A stretch of 64,000 nucleotides of DNA from Tetrahymena thermophila SB210. Lineage: Eukaryota > Ciliophora > Oligohymenophorea > Hymenostomatida > Tetrahymenidae. The position numbers and the translations under genes are program-made. This document shows positions 1-12,672 of the stretch, one piece after another. The first letter of the stretch is position 1; each line of letters opens with the position of its first letter. Under the pieces are notes generated by a model, which was given only the letters and a program-made list of their open reading frames with translations, made no database searches and was not told the origin of the DNA. The stretch lies in contig NW_002476365.1 of assembly GCF_000189635.1 (NCBI RefSeq), positions 62,001-126,000 on the forward strand. The letters run 5' to 3'.

Positions 1-38
1 AATAAATATATGTATTTTATCTAATGATTTTATTATAG

Positions 39-415
39 ACTGGTTACCTGAAGATAATAACTTGAAATAAAAAATGGAAGAACCTAGCAACAAGTTAATA
101 TGCCCAGGAGATAAAAAAAAAGAAATTAAAATGAAAACATTGTATTAAGTTGATATAAAGTTTGCTGGAGATTAAGCTGTATGTCATGCATGTTAAAAAG
201 ATCTGGGATTTTAAAAAATGTGTTTATCAAAAAAGTGTGGTCATTTACTTTGTAAAACTTGCTTTGATAATGACATAGCTAAAACTTGGAGATGCTCAGT
301 CTGTTTAAAAAAGTGTGATAAAGATGATATTATTTATTTACAAGAATCTCTTAGCTCGTACTCATTCCACAATAACGTAGAATCTGTAAAATTCTCTTCA
401 ACAGCAGCAATTTGA
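39..415 (+). CDS. NOSIP: NOSIP-like RING/U-box E3 ligase, C-terminal part (5' end outside window)
   Basis: Last exon of a gene that enters from the left. A T-rich stretch ending in TATTATAG (to 38) looks like an intron 3' end, although the frame is open to position 2. The frame then reads to the TGA at 413-415 with several in-frame TAA/TAG as Gln. Seen: LICPGDKKKEIKMKTL, then CHAC, then GHLLCKTC, then CSVC, then KDDIIYLQ. In NOSIP family proteins the C-terminal zinc-binding domain has the same order, with the P-x-SGK stretch, a paired-Cys region, GH.v, and a terminal D.DII.LQ block. Unlike many animal NOSIPs, all four Cys/His pairs needed to bind zinc seem to be present here. Known role of the family: nuclear E3 ligase and splicing-associated factor. 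The identity rests on the C-terminal third only, so it is probable rather than certain; a generic RING protein is the alternative. Confidence 0.62.
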
Positions 416-820
416 GGTTAATTAAAATAAAATAAATTTAATAAATAACCTGCTTTTATTATTTTGCAGATCAGTTAGATTATAAGGTTAATTAATGATA
501 TGGTTTAAATGTAATATTTTCTTATGTAATTATTTTTTATATGCAATATTTTTAATAAATTATATAATTAATATACACAAAAGCTATTTATAAAATTTAT
601 GATGCTTATATTTATTTACTTTCCCAAAAAAAAATTCATTTTAGCTTTCATAACTTTTTTTAAGTTTGCTCAAGCCTTTTAACATCAAATTAAAATCACA
701 TTTGATATATTTGTTTATAATATACATAGAAAATTTATCAATTTTAATGCTTTTTTAGGTAAGAAATATCAAATTTACATCACATTTGATGCATTTGAGA
801 GTAACGAAATATAATTAAAA
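416..820. other. Intergenic, convergent 3' ends
   Basis: AT-rich spacer between the TGA of the NOSIP-like gene and the stop (on the other strand) of the LRRC45-like gene. Both genes converge here, so it should hold two 3' UTRs. I see no open frame of note, no RNA gene and no clear repeat. A phrase like CACATTTGAT occurs twice (around 698 and 781), which is too short to call a repeat. Confidence 0.6.
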
Positions 821-3182
821 TCACAAATGAGAGTAGTTAGGATTGGGTATTTAATTAATCGGCACATTAGTGTAAACTACTTATTATGGAGGAACTTGAT
901 AAACTATTGGTGGATTGCTGTGAATTATGTGAGGAACATGTAATACATTTTATTCATGAGCTAGAGTATCTACAACAGATCTTTAAATATTTGATTGCAA
1001 AACATGGCACAATTTTTCATATTCTGTCTTTAAGCGAGAATTTTATTGGTCTTGGTTTCTAATTGCTCTTTCAAGCTCGAGAACTCTCTGATGAAGTAAT
1101 TCCTAAGATTCTTTAAAGAGCTTTTTCTCATTATTATGCTAGAATATTACATATTCCTACTTTTCTTTGTTATCATCCTTCAAGCGTTGCAATGCTCTTT
1201 ATGCCTCCAATAGTTCTTCCTCCAAATCTTGTATTTAATCATCTTTTTAAACGTGCTTTGTTTTGTGAGATTCAATTTTCATATTTCTAACTGACAATTT
1301 GTTATGAATAGTATTGAGTTGCTATCTTTGTTCAGCAATTTCCTTCTCTAAGTTTAATATTGCAGAGTGGTACTTTTGCTCTTTATAATTTATATCTTTT
1401 ACTATTTCTTGATTTTTTCTCAATATTTCTTCTCGCTAATCCTATGCTACACGATAAGCATTTTCTACATTTTTTATAGGTATTTCATACTTTCTTTGTA
1501 CATCGTCTTAAATTCTAATCTTTAAATTTCTCTTTTAATCATCTCCATCCAATCTTATTTTTAACATCTGTTCACGAATTATATTTATCTTATCTTTAAG
1601 GTCCTCATTAATAGATTTGAGAGAGATATATTTCTCATCAAGACTATTATAACGACTTGACCACTCTCTAATCATATCAGTCATATTTCTTTATTAATCT
1701 TAAACAAGAATAGTCACTGCCTCAATTTAGTCTCTTTCAAGGGTAGCAACAACCTTATTATTGTTTGAAATGTGTTCCTATAATCCCTCTATTGCTTATG
1801 AGTACTTATCCTAAATATTAAAAAGTTTGTTAATTTGTAAGAAAATAATTTATATATTCTACTTGTAAAATTGACAAATCAGCCTTGACCTTTTCCAAAT
1901 CATTACGAAGATAATTATTTTCGTTTACTAAATTGTTAAAATCCAACTACAACCCAGAAATGACACCTTCTTTTTGCAATACGCTATCCCTCAGCTTTAA
2001 TAAATTAACTTCAAACTATTATCTAACTCTTTACTCCTCCTAAAGTTCTTGCTCTATTCTTTCCTTCATATCATTTACTCTCTTTTTCTCATTTTCTTAT
2101 ATTTTTAATTAATCATTTAATAAAAATTATTTAATTTTTTTAAAAACCATTTTACATAACATTTTTTCGATCTAATTCATAGATTATTTTTTATCCTGTT
2201 ATTATCTACTCTAAAAATTTTAGGTATTCTATTGGCCTTCTTATGGGTAAATGTTGACACTTTAAACTGAAGCATTTTGCCTGTCTTATGCAGAAGATAT
2301 GTTCATACTATTTTTTAAAGGCTGGGTATTAAAATTTTCCTATATTCTAATTGGTTCGTTCTTGTCTTATCTGGATGGTTATCTTGGTGGTCTTGGAACA
2401 TTCATATTAGCAAAATTTCCACTTTTTATATAAGTATTTAATCATAAACAAACAAATAGCTTATTTGAATATTAAAAATCAACATTTTAAATTTAATTTT
2501 ATAATAACTATTAAATTAAATTTTAAAGAATTTCTACCTTCTATTTCTATTCAGGATCCTGTTAACTTCGGCTATCATTTCTTCAGGTACCTTATTGCAT
2601 GAAATATCTAAACTTTTTATTTGTGTATTTTTTTCGAGTCCATCTAAAATCATTTCGGCTCCCTTAACACCAATGTCATTCCACTTAAGATCAAGTGAAA
2701 GCAAATTTTTGTTTACTTCAAGAATTTTTGAAATGATATAAGCCCCATCTGAATTAATGTTATTGTTTTTCAAATCAATATGAGTTATGTTTGAGCAATA
2801 ATCAAGTAAATTTAGCAGTGCTTAAAGACCTTCTTAACTGTCCTATCCTATTTGATTCCATTCTAAATGGAGTTCTTTCAAATTTTGGTTTCCTTGAAGA
2901 GCTTTACAAATTATTGCAAACCCAGTTGGTGTTATATTATTTCCTTTAAGCTCAATGGTCTGGAAGCGGTTAAATTTACTGAAAAATTCCGCTACTATCT
3001 AACAATTTTGTTCATTTAAGATAACATCGTTCAAAATGAGATTTTGCTGTTTTTCCTATTCCTCTAACTTTATTTAAAGTCTTCTTGCTATTTATAAAAT
3101 AGAATTATGCTTATAATTCCTCCAAGTATTTTGCTTAGTTAGCTTATATATAAATATATAAATAATTACTGCTCTAAGACAT
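821..3182 (-). CDS. LRRC45: LRRC45-like protein: RI-type leucine-rich repeats plus long coiled coil
   Basis: One gene, although a standard-code reading breaks it up. N-terminal part (about 3130-2540) carries ribonuclease-inhibitor-type LRRs: KELHLEWNQIG, THIDLKNNNI, SLDLKWNDIG, KSLDISCNKVPEE. The C-terminal part is a coiled coil with charged heptads, then a Pro-rich tail (NPPIVYQVPPQQ) before the TGA at 821-823. I phased two introns: 2422-2537, which joins ..NRS to GNFANMNVPRPP in frame, and 1811-1862 (52 nt). An in-frame stretch near 2110-2165 could hide another. Human LRRC45 has the same order (LEWN, LDLRNN, LDLRWNN, LDLAGNNIP, then coiled coil); it is a centrosome/ciliary linker and base protein. 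In a ciliate this would sit at basal bodies, by inference. The 5' end is uncertain: the ATG at 3182 opens a different frame, so a small first intron is probably missed. Confidence 0.78.
2422..2537 (-). other. Intron joining the LRR and coiled-coil halves of the LRRC45-like gene
   Basis: Minus-strand GTAGAA..AAAAAG, 116 nt. Read through without splicing, the LRR frame continues to a TGA overlapping an internal ATG, which makes the locus look like two overlapping genes. Splicing restores one frame (AG|T GGA AAT). The LRRC45 domain order supports splicing over two genes. Confidence 0.7.
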
Positions 3183-3682
3183 TTCTGTTTCTACTAAATT
3201 AATATTTTTATTAGATATTTAAGTTTCACTGTTTTTGAATTTAACAAATACTCAAAAATAAAAATTTCTTTCTTTTATTTATGTGATGAAAGTTGAATAT
3301 TAAACATTCATTTAGATCTATCTTACTATTAAATAATAGTAATGATCCAAAAGCAGTCATAGATATCAAGATACATATATAAAAACATACTTTGATTATT
3401 TTTTTCAAAAAAATTTAAATTTACTTATTTATTAGCTGGTTTCTAATTAGCCTCAAAGCTGCTGATAAAATTAAAAAAAACTTTTAATCCATTAATAAAT
3501 CTTAATAGTTTTAAAAATACATTGAAATTGATTGTTTTTTGATTTATAGATTGTTTATACAATTAAATTAAAATAATTTACTCTATTTATATAAATATAA
3601 GCAGTTAAAATACACGGTAGAAGTATTGATTCATTTTATTTAAAATATTTATTAGACTATATTAACAATTATTAAAATTATT
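3183..3682. other. Intergenic/promoter region
   Basis: About 500 nt of A/T-rich DNA between the 5' end of the LRRC45-like gene and the stop of the next minus-strand gene. It should contain the LRRC45-like promoter and perhaps its first short exon. No convincing ORF, repeat or RNA gene seen. Confidence 0.5.
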
Positions 3683-6257
3683 TCAAAAATTTTGGTTATT
3701 ATTTTAGGTTTTTTCAATTAAAAATGTTTTTGACTTTTAAGGTTCTCCAAAATAAGGAGCACTAGACACAAACGAGTTATCAACTAATTAGTTATTTTCA
3801 CTTTAAGAAGATGCAGATTTATCTCTATTTGTTCTTAAAATATTAATAATACAAAAATGAATAGACTAAATTATTATAAATTTACCTATTTCTTGTTTTC
3901 TGCTATGAGTTTGTAGATTTTTTAGGGATTTTAGTTGGCTAAGGATTGTTAGAAAAGGAAAATCTTAGTTAATCTTTGGAACTATCAAAATTTGTTAACT
4001 CTGTTTAAGCCTTTATATTATTTTAACTCACTCTTTAATCAACACTATCGGAATTTATTTCACTTTTTCTGTGTCTTACTAAATTATTTGAACTTTTTAA
4101 ATTATTTTAATTTAAAATACCTCTTTTATGTTAATATTTTACTTATTTCTGTTCTTACTGTTGTTTCTTAGTTGTTATCTTTTTTAAAACTAAGTTAAAT
4201 GACCCTAAAGTAAAAATATAAAATCAGAATAATTTAAGTTTAATTTAAATTTAGTTTTTATTTTAAAATATTTACTTTTTCTTAAATGTAAACTGAATTT
4301 TTAACATCTATGTATTAAGTATTTGTACTAAGGCTTCTTTTGTTGTGATTTAGAGTATTTTTAGGTATTAAATTAGTTTCTTCTTCTTCCTCATATTCGT
4401 TCACATCTTTTGTTTTGTTTAGAATTAGAAAATCTGATTTCAGCTGATTAACTCTTTTAATGTCTTTAGTCAAAATGGTAGTTTTTTTAGAAGTTGTAGA
4501 TAAAGGTTGTATAGAAGGGAGAGAGAAGTCGTCATTTTGCACAGGAAAATTTATTTAAGAATGGTTTGCTTTCATTGTATTTTGATTTGAATTTTAGTTT
4601 TGAACGTTTTCAAATATGGAAGTCATGTTAATCATTTTTTCTGTTATAGTTTTCTATAATTTTTTTTACTTATCCAAAACGAAAGAATCATTTTAGCTGT
4701 TTCTTTTTGTATGATGCATATTCTATTATTAGTTTTATATCTTAGGACCAACTATTGTTGATGGTATTTAGTTTTCTGGTTTTTTATTAGTTTAAAGCAA
4801 GTAAACTATTTACTGATTTTGAAGTTTAGGTACTGAAGGAAGATACCTTTTGCTTTGATTTTAGATAGTTTCTGATTAATTAATCAATTAACTCTTCTCT
4901 TTGAGAGGAATTATTTTATCTTAGTTTGTAAATTTTCCATTTAATAATGCATCATTATTTTCAAAGTCAATATCTTGCAATTACTCTTTATTGTTATCTA
5001 CTTAATTTATATACTATGGACTATTTTATTGTGATATAATAGCTTTATTTGGACTAGTTTTTTGAATATACTATGGATCATTCACACTGATAGTTTATTT
5101 TTGTACCTAAGAATCAATAGGAGTATTCTGCAAAAAATCTTATACTTAAACACAACTAGTTGAATCATTTTCAATGACCAGCTATATTTTTGAGTGATCT
5201 ACAATCTTTACATTGCTGTTTGTTATATATTAAATGTTAAAGCTTTGTTATTATCTATTGATTTAAGGGTCGTTTTCTTTTTACATATTTTAATTTTCTA
5301 TGTTTATTTAAGAATTTATTTATTATTTGTTTATTTTTTTTATTTTTTTCTTTGGTTGAATTTATTCCTGCTATAAATCTATTTGCTTTATTTATTCTAA
5401 TGGCTAAACTATTTGCTAAACTTAATGATTGTGTAATTGTTAGTTAGATTAATTATTATACTAAGCTTGGCTTTGATTAAAATTATCTGATTATTAAGGG
5501 AAATATATATTTTAAATACTTTACTAGTGTGAATATGGCTGCTAAATAACTTATAAGGGGTTTTAATTTTATAAATATAATTATTTTTGTTGGAAGGCTT
5601 GTTGAGAATTAGAGTTGTTTATTTAGGGTTGTAAATAAACTACTGGTTATGTTTAAATAATTTATTAACCCTTTTGATGAGGATAGATTATTTGCTGATG
5701 TGGCTGTACAATCTGCTAATAATTTTAATTATTTTATAAAATAGCTTATTAAAGGTTAGTGTTTGAAGCTTAAATTTATTATTAATTCTATTAATGTGGG
5801 AGATATTAATGTTGATACTAATTATTAGTGTTTAAATATTATTGTTATTATCTTTATGGATCAAATTACTGATTAGGAAATGGTAAATCATTATATTAGA
5901 ACTATGAAACTTAAGGATAATTTTCAGCACATAGACTAGAGTTTTTTCGAATTTGAGGACTGCTAGCTTCAATCGAAGTATTTTATTAAATTTAACTAAC
6001 CTTTTTATTATTTTTTTAAGCTTATTTCTCTTTTCCTCCTAAACCCTTAACGAGAGACATTTAGTATGGCTGTTAGATTTAGAAGTAAAGTAAGTTAAAA
6101 AAGTTCTTATGAAATTTATTACGCTTTTAGACTTGTTTGTAATTGGTGATGGAGTTTTAGATTTTTTATTATCATTTTTGAGCTGAATACTCCCTTAATC
6201 GTTTTCTTCATAGTTACCGAGTTATGAAATGCATCTAAAGATATATTTTTATAACAT
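3683..6257 (-). CDS. Gln/Asn-rich low-complexity protein, unidentified
   Basis: Long minus-strand frame with TGA as the only stop (3683-3685). The N-terminal half is packed with Gln, Asn, His and Pro (QQQQQYLNTNNQYQHQY, PHQQNQQQIQ), most Gln coming from TAA/TAG. The later part is Ser/Thr/Lys-rich with a short acidic run (EYEEEEE) and a C-terminal SSAPYFGEPQKSKTF segment. Introns phased: 6070-6122 (53 nt) and 3834-3885 (52 nt). At least one more lies between about 4060 and 4290, where I could not fix the borders. Two starts are possible: ATG at 6257 (upstream of the 53-nt intron) or ATG at 6060 (MSLVKGLGGK). I recognise no domain. Composition is prion-like, as in RNA-binding or condensate-forming proteins, but no RNA-binding fold is visible. 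Function unknown. Confidence 0.65.
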
Positions 6258-6296
6258 TTTTATTTTATATTTCATTATACTGCTTATTCATAAATA

Positions 6297-6895
6297 TCAG
6301 CGAATAATTTCATCATTAAGATTAATCTATAAATTTTTTTGTAATTTTTACATAGATTCATTTACAGAAATACTTTAAATATCCAACAAATCGTACAATT
6401 TGTTAGTTGCAATTGTAAACTTTGGAGGCAAATACTTCTGATCTTCCATTAACTTCATGTAGTATATAATTTTAGCGAATTTGTTTTTGAAGGAAGAATC
6501 ATTTTCACTCTCTGATTAGAAATAATAAATAAAAATATGTCATAAAAATAAATTAATATAAGGCAAAATAACAAAAATGTATTTTTTAAATTATAAGATA
6601 ATACTACTAGAAATATAGCTGCATAACTTGTCTGATATTAGACCTACAAGATTGATTAAAAGATTATTATAGCGACTTTCTTGCTTTCTTAGAGCAAAAC
6701 CACTATAAATTGACATGCTTGTTTCTTAATTAAATAGAATATTTCTTGTATAAATTGTTATGAATTCATATGGTGTAATTTATTTTTAGATTTCTTTATC
6801 TAATTAAGTCAGCTTAGTATTGACCAATTATTTTATTAGTAATCTATAAGATATTTTTCTAAAAACACTTTTGATTCTTGATTTTTTTTTCAATA
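6297..6895 (-). CDS. Unidentified small protein (5' end not resolved)
   Basis: Minus-strand coding stretch ending at TGA 6297-6299 (..LNDEIIR). A 93-nt intron at 6512-6604 splices in phase (SYISS|KSENDSSF). Upstream, the frame reads RLLIKQLVNTK, QITPYEFITIY and MSIYSGFALRKQES, which has the Lys/Gln/Ile composition of real coding DNA here. The only in-frame ATG I see is at 6716, but the frame stays coding-like to about 6895, so a first exon is probably missed. The stop lies only 40 nt from a possible start of the next gene, so the two may be a single gene whose junction I could not phase. No domain recognised. Confidence 0.45.
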
Positions 6896-6974
6896 ACTAA
6901 AATAAAGAGAAAAAATCAAATTTGAAGCTTTTAAAAATTAAGTTAGAAGAAAAGAATTTTAAGTAGACTTTAAA

Positions 6975-9900
6975 ATGATAAAAACACTGTTATAGATATA
7001 TTTTTTAATTTATATTCTTGTGCTTTTACACAAAGTAACTGCATAAGTAGATTTACCATTGAACTTATAAAATTTTATAGTGTAGAATTGTATTAATGAT
7101 TGTAAGACAAATTGTTAATAAGGATAATCAAGAATGTAAATATTAGGAGGTAATCAAGGCGCTGTTTAAGGAGTACCAATAATAACTTATTAATAGTCTA
7201 ATATATAGGCATTTTATGAAGCCAAATTAACATTTAATATTTATTATATCCAAAATTAAAACATAAACTCTTTAGTAGTATTCTAAAATTAGAATAATTG
7301 TACAAAATCAGGGTAAACTTTTTAACCTTTGGGTACTATAACTTAATAAACTGATATTTACTAGGGATAAACTCTTTAATACAATATATCGAATTCTAGT
7401 TAACTAAACCTAAAAATTGTAATTTTAAATAAAGTAAAATAATAAATATTTGATAAATTGATTTTTTTATGAATTAGTTTTCATCACCAAGTCTTTAATT
7501 TGGAATTGATCTTTAGTCTATTAAGTTAACTGTAAATTATTGCAAGGACCCACTATGCTCAGTTTGTGACTCTAGTTCTTGCTCATAATGCAAAGATAAT
7601 GGTAAAAGAAAATTACAAATTGATAAAAATAATTCTAATAGAATATTTTTTAAAAAATTTAACAATTTACCAGATAAATCTTATCCTAATCAATGATAAA
7701 TTTTATTAATATTTATGTTTCAAACATTTTTTCTTTTAAACTAAATAATTAAAAATATTTATAATAGCTTAAATTGTTTCAGGTTCTTGTGTTTGCTAAG
7801 ATAAATATTATTGGGATGATGATTTATAAAGTTGTTTGTAATGTGATAGAAAATGTAAAAAATGCTAATTCTTTTCTGATAATTGTACTGAATGTGATGG
7901 TAACAATAGAGACATAACTTAAAAATGTGCTTGTTTTTCATATTTTTAAGAAATATATGATTAAACAAATAATTCATTTAGCTGTAAATGTTTAGATACT
8001 GATAATAGAATTTAGTTGCAAGGTAGTTAGCAGTGTGTTTGCAAATCAACACAATAAACTACTGGTTATTTTTAATTAAGAGACTAATAAAAATGTGAGT
8101 AGTGTGCATAGTATTGCTAGGTTTGTGATACGTATCCCTCAAAATGCTCATAATGCTCTTATAATCGTGATCCTAATAACGGATGCAACTGTTTATGTGG
8201 ATTTTATAAATAGTTTCCTACTTCTGACTCTTGTGTCTTACTCCCTAAATAATCAAGAGAATTATCAAACGGATAATGTAAATGCAAGCAAGGATTTTAT
8301 GAAAATAATTAGCCTGATTGCGATAATTGTCTTCAAAAGTGTGTAACTTGTGTAAATAAAAACTCTTGCTAAACCTGCCAACAAGGTAGAGATATCAACA
8401 ATGATTGCTAGTGCTTAATTGGATACTATGAATTTACTCCTCTTGCTCCTACTTGTGGAAGTAATTTTTAAAAAATAAACAAAATTTAAATTTAACCTTT
8501 GCAAAAATAAAGACTTGTTTTATTTTAATTTATTAAAATGGAATTAGAAATTTGTTTGTTTCATTAATAAATGATTGTAATTTTAAAAAATTTAATCAAA
8601 TTAATAAAACAAAAACATGTTTATCAATAGATTATCAATTAATAAAAAACAAAAATAATTTCATTTTACAATGAATTATAAGTTTATTTTAAAAATTAGA
8701 ATGTGATTACAAATGCTCAGAATGCATAACAAGTGCAAATAATTGTACAAAATGCAGAGGAGATAGAATAAACGCACCTTAGTGCTAGTGTCCCATCTTT
8801 AAATTTGATAATAATTAAGAAAATTGTCTAGACTGTGATTTAACTTGTTAAACATGTAGTGGAAGTAGTCCAACTAATTGCTTAAATTGTATGAGTGATA
8901 GAATATTTAATCCTTCAAATAAAAGTTGTGAATGTAAATAGGGACTATATCATGTTTTCAAACAAAGACAGTGTGGTCAATGCTCTTAGGAGTGTCTTAC
9001 TTGTGTGAATAACAAATTTTATTGCACTTCTTGTAAATTCCCAGAAGATTTTCTATTTGAAGGCAACTGTTATTGTGATAAAAATAACACTTCTAAAATA
9101 AGATAACAAGATGGTAGTTGCTCAGAGCCTAATTATCTTACATTTTAAATTTATTCTACTATAGATTAAATTAAATTTTAGAATTTAATAATTATTGAAT
9201 TTGACGAGGATTTAATTTTAGATGATTAAATTAAACAAAAACTGTAATAAATTTTATAGATTTAACAAACTAAAATATACAGAAACCTAAAGTAGACTAG
9301 CTTTGAAGATAAAACATATTTTTAAAATTCAGACCCCTAGTTTGCCTAGTTTATTGATAATCAAGCAGGCTAAAGAAATTTGTAATAATTTAATGCACAG
9401 TTTATATTTGAGAGCATCACCAGTAACTCAGTGAAGTTCAGAGTTGTCTCTTCTGAAAGTTTTTCAGATTTAGATCTCAAAATTACGTTAAAAAACACAG
9501 AATTTGCTATTTCAAAAAGCAAAAAAAGATTATCTAATGCAAATATTGCTAAATTTTGGAATATAAATCTGGCAAACTAATACAATTTAAACAGTGATTA
9601 AACTCATACACAATAGCAATTATAGACTATGGAGAGTATTAATAATTTAACTTTTTTTGGAGTATTTTAGCACCTTTATTTATATTTTATACTAATGCCA
9701 GGCTTTTAAATTATGGCAATAATCCAGATACTTCCAATTTAACTACCTCCTAACTTGTATAATGTTTGTAGAATGTTCAATCTCTTAACCTTTTAAGTCA
9801 ATTTTGAATGGGGATTACTTAATTATAACTAATAAAATACAGTTTACAATAAAGCTATCTCTTCATAATCTGAAGATAATGCTATCCCATAAAATTTTAG

Positions 9901-12153
9901 GAGATTAGGATTTTCTTCTAATTTTTTTAACAACTGTCTTGAAATAATTATTTTGATCATAATTATGATAACGATTACCTTTATATTATATTTATTATAC
10001 TCTCACACTTAAGATAAGCTTTCAAAATTATTTTAGTATAAATCGTACATTACAAAGGCATTTAATTTCTCTCATAATGTTATCTCTTACTACATAGAAG
10101 CAACCATTTTCTTCCTTATAATAGGTTTTTGGCTAAATGCGATCTATGTATAAAAGTAAATTTATTTAAATATGATTTAACTATTTTAAAATATTATTTT
10201 TGATAAAATATCTTTTAATTTTAAAACCCAATCTTTCTATTTGTAAAATTTTAATTTATTTTAAAATTAAAAAAAATATTTTCAAATATTCATTATATTT
10301 TTATTAAAAAATTAAATTCAAAAACTGAAAATAATTTTTAAAAAAATCTGTTAGAAAAATTTGTAAATATTTATTTATTTATTTAATTTATTTTATTAAT
10401 GAAATATAGTAATGGTGTTAACATTTTCGGATTAATTTTTTCTATAGCTGTCGTTATATTTTTAGGTTACTTTTTTACTTATTAAGCTTGTTTAATCCAA
10501 CTAAAAACAGATATGGTTGCAAACAGGCATATGAGTAATTTTTTGCTGATTTGCTTTTGGTATCAAAAATTTTTTAAACTCTTTAGATATGTAAAAAAGG
10601 TGTTGATTTTAAGCATTTTAGTGATTTTTAACTTTTCTCCTATATCGTAAATGGTATTAATAATGCTGGTTTTTTTTACTTTTTTAGTCTTGAGCATAGT
10701 TATAAGACCTTATATGTACAAGGTAGATAACATAATTCTAATTTTAAATGATTCTATATAAGCTATATTATCTGTGCTTTTGCTTACAATTACTATATTG
10801 TATGAAAAAAAGATAAATAGTGCTTTTATAATTAGCTAAGTTAATATAAATTAGTACATTATTGTAGGCTGGGTTGCAGTTAGTTTTATTTCTTTATTTG
10901 CTATTTTAAATGTTTTTTATCAGCTGTATAATTTGAAACGTATTTTTGATTTTATTTTTAAAGATATTCACAAAAACTAATTCCCATAGAAAAACAACTA
11001 AAGCCCAGATCAATCAATTCTTAGGAAAACTTTAAATTAAGAGCAACTCTATGGGATAGAAAATATTTAAGATGAGATAATTTAGCAAGCTGATAAGAAT
11101 TATCTTGAATTTCTTAAAAACTAAAGATTATAAAAGCTATTAGATGATGAAAAAAGAAAATATTTTGAAAATGTAACTCTGTAAAATTAAAAATAGTCTT
11201 TAACTCCTGATTAAATGAGATATATCAAGGCTTTAAATAGAAACTCAATTTATTAAAATTTTGAAATTAATCCTGCAAACTAATAAATAAACAACAAAAC
11301 AAATGTATAAGTTGGTACTTAAAATTATGTGAATAGTTCTTAAACAGACATAAATTAAATATAATTTTAGGCTACTAATTTTTAATAACCTGAAGTAAGA
11401 TAAAATTATGAACCTTAATATTTAATAGAATTAGTGACTAATTAGAACTATGATCAAGTTTAAAACTAAAATATAAATTAAAATTTCATAATTAACCCAT
11501 ATTTGAAGAATATGAGAGTAAACTAAGCTGAGAGTCCAAAAGATTAATTTTAAACACTTGAAAATGAAGAATTGGAAGATTTTAACTATGAGCCAATATT
11601 TTCATAAAACAGTGCATCTAATTATTAAGTACCTTTAATTAACAACTTAGAGCAGTAGTCTTATTAATAACAATAATAAATTTAATATCAATTAGAATAG
11701 AATATTACCAATTAAGCCAATAATTAAAACTAAAATATTTAGTAAGGCACTTAATAATTCATTAAGTAAAATGAAAATGAAAAATAGACTGAGGTTTTAT
11801 AAATTAAACCAATATAAAACTAAAATGAAATGAACATTGATAAAATTAATGAACTACAAAAACAGTAATAACAAATAATATAAACTCTTCCCTATAAAGA
11901 ATAAAATCAAGAAATTAATGATTAAGCTTAAATCTAAAATAATAATCAAAATCATGAAAACGAAAATATTAATAATAACTTACAAAATGAAGGAGACTAT
12001 CAAAATTAAAATGCTTACATACCCTAATAATAACCTTTCAGTCATAATTAACTTGATGTCATTTAAGAGAATTTTAATGAATAAGATTCAAATTATTATT
12101 CTCCTGATTAAATTATTTAGCGTATTTCAGAATATAAAAAGTCAAATAATTGA
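6975..12153 (+). CDS. Large furin-like Cys-rich multispan membrane protein with Q/N-rich tail
   Basis: Five exons in phase: 6975-7418, 7478-7601, 7783-8460, 8700-10155, 10410-12153, giving 1481 residues (the third exon could begin at 7768). It opens with a signal peptide (LLQIYFLIYILVLLHKVTA). From about residue 170 to 520 there are dense Cys repeats of the growth-factor-receptor/furin type (CxxCxxxCxxC, e.g. CDRKCKKC, CLQKCVTC, CDLTCQTC). A segment with several hydrophobic spans follows (FLILYFILM near 9670, then IIILIIIMITITFILYLLYS, then spans at 10085-10930). The cytoplasmic tail (from about 10970) is very rich in Gln/Asn. This architecture is a large ciliate-specific surface family, commonly annotated only as transmembrane protein. 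A sensory or adhesion role is inference. The start follows a purine-rich leader and makes a good signal peptide. It converges on the giant gene that follows. Confidence 0.8.
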
Positions 12154-12672
12154 ATTAAATTTTTGATGTATTTTATAAATACAAAAAAGAAAAAATTAAT
12201 AACTGTTGAAAGTAAGTTTTATTTTTTTATTTTTGAAGAAAAATTTTCATTTAAATATTATTTTAATTTTATTTCAAAGCATTAAATTTCGTTTTTTGTA
12301 AATCTAAATGACATTTTACTCTATTTATTTATTTTTTGTTAATCACAAAATGTTTATACAAAAATATTAATATTTTAAAACCTTATTTATAAAAAATATA
12401 ATAAATGAGAATATCATATTTTTCTGTTATCATAATTAGAGACCAATATAGTTAAGTTATTAACTTATTGGTAGATCTTACTTTAAAAAATTATCTTCCC
12501 TTATGATTAAAAACTAAAATTTGAAATAAAAGGTAAAATTTAAGAAAATTTTATGGTCTGGTGGTTTATCTTCATATAAAAAAACTATGATATTTATTAT
12601 TTAAAAAAATAAATCTTATCAAATTTAAAAGATACAAAAATACAAATATAAATAAAATATTTATATTTAATT
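12154..12672. other. Intergenic, convergent 3' ends
   Basis: AT-rich spacer between the stops of the two large surface-protein genes, expected to hold their 3' UTRs and polyadenylation signals. No ORF, RNA gene or repeat that I can support. Confidence 0.6.

Noticed and set aside
5400-6163. Plus-strand TGA-free frame of about 250 codons (MAKLFAKLNDCVIV..)
   Set aside because: It is rich in Ile/Phe/Leu/Tyr and lies antisense to the Gln/Asn-rich minus gene, whose frame and introns fit better. It is a shadow of poly-CAA/TAA coding.
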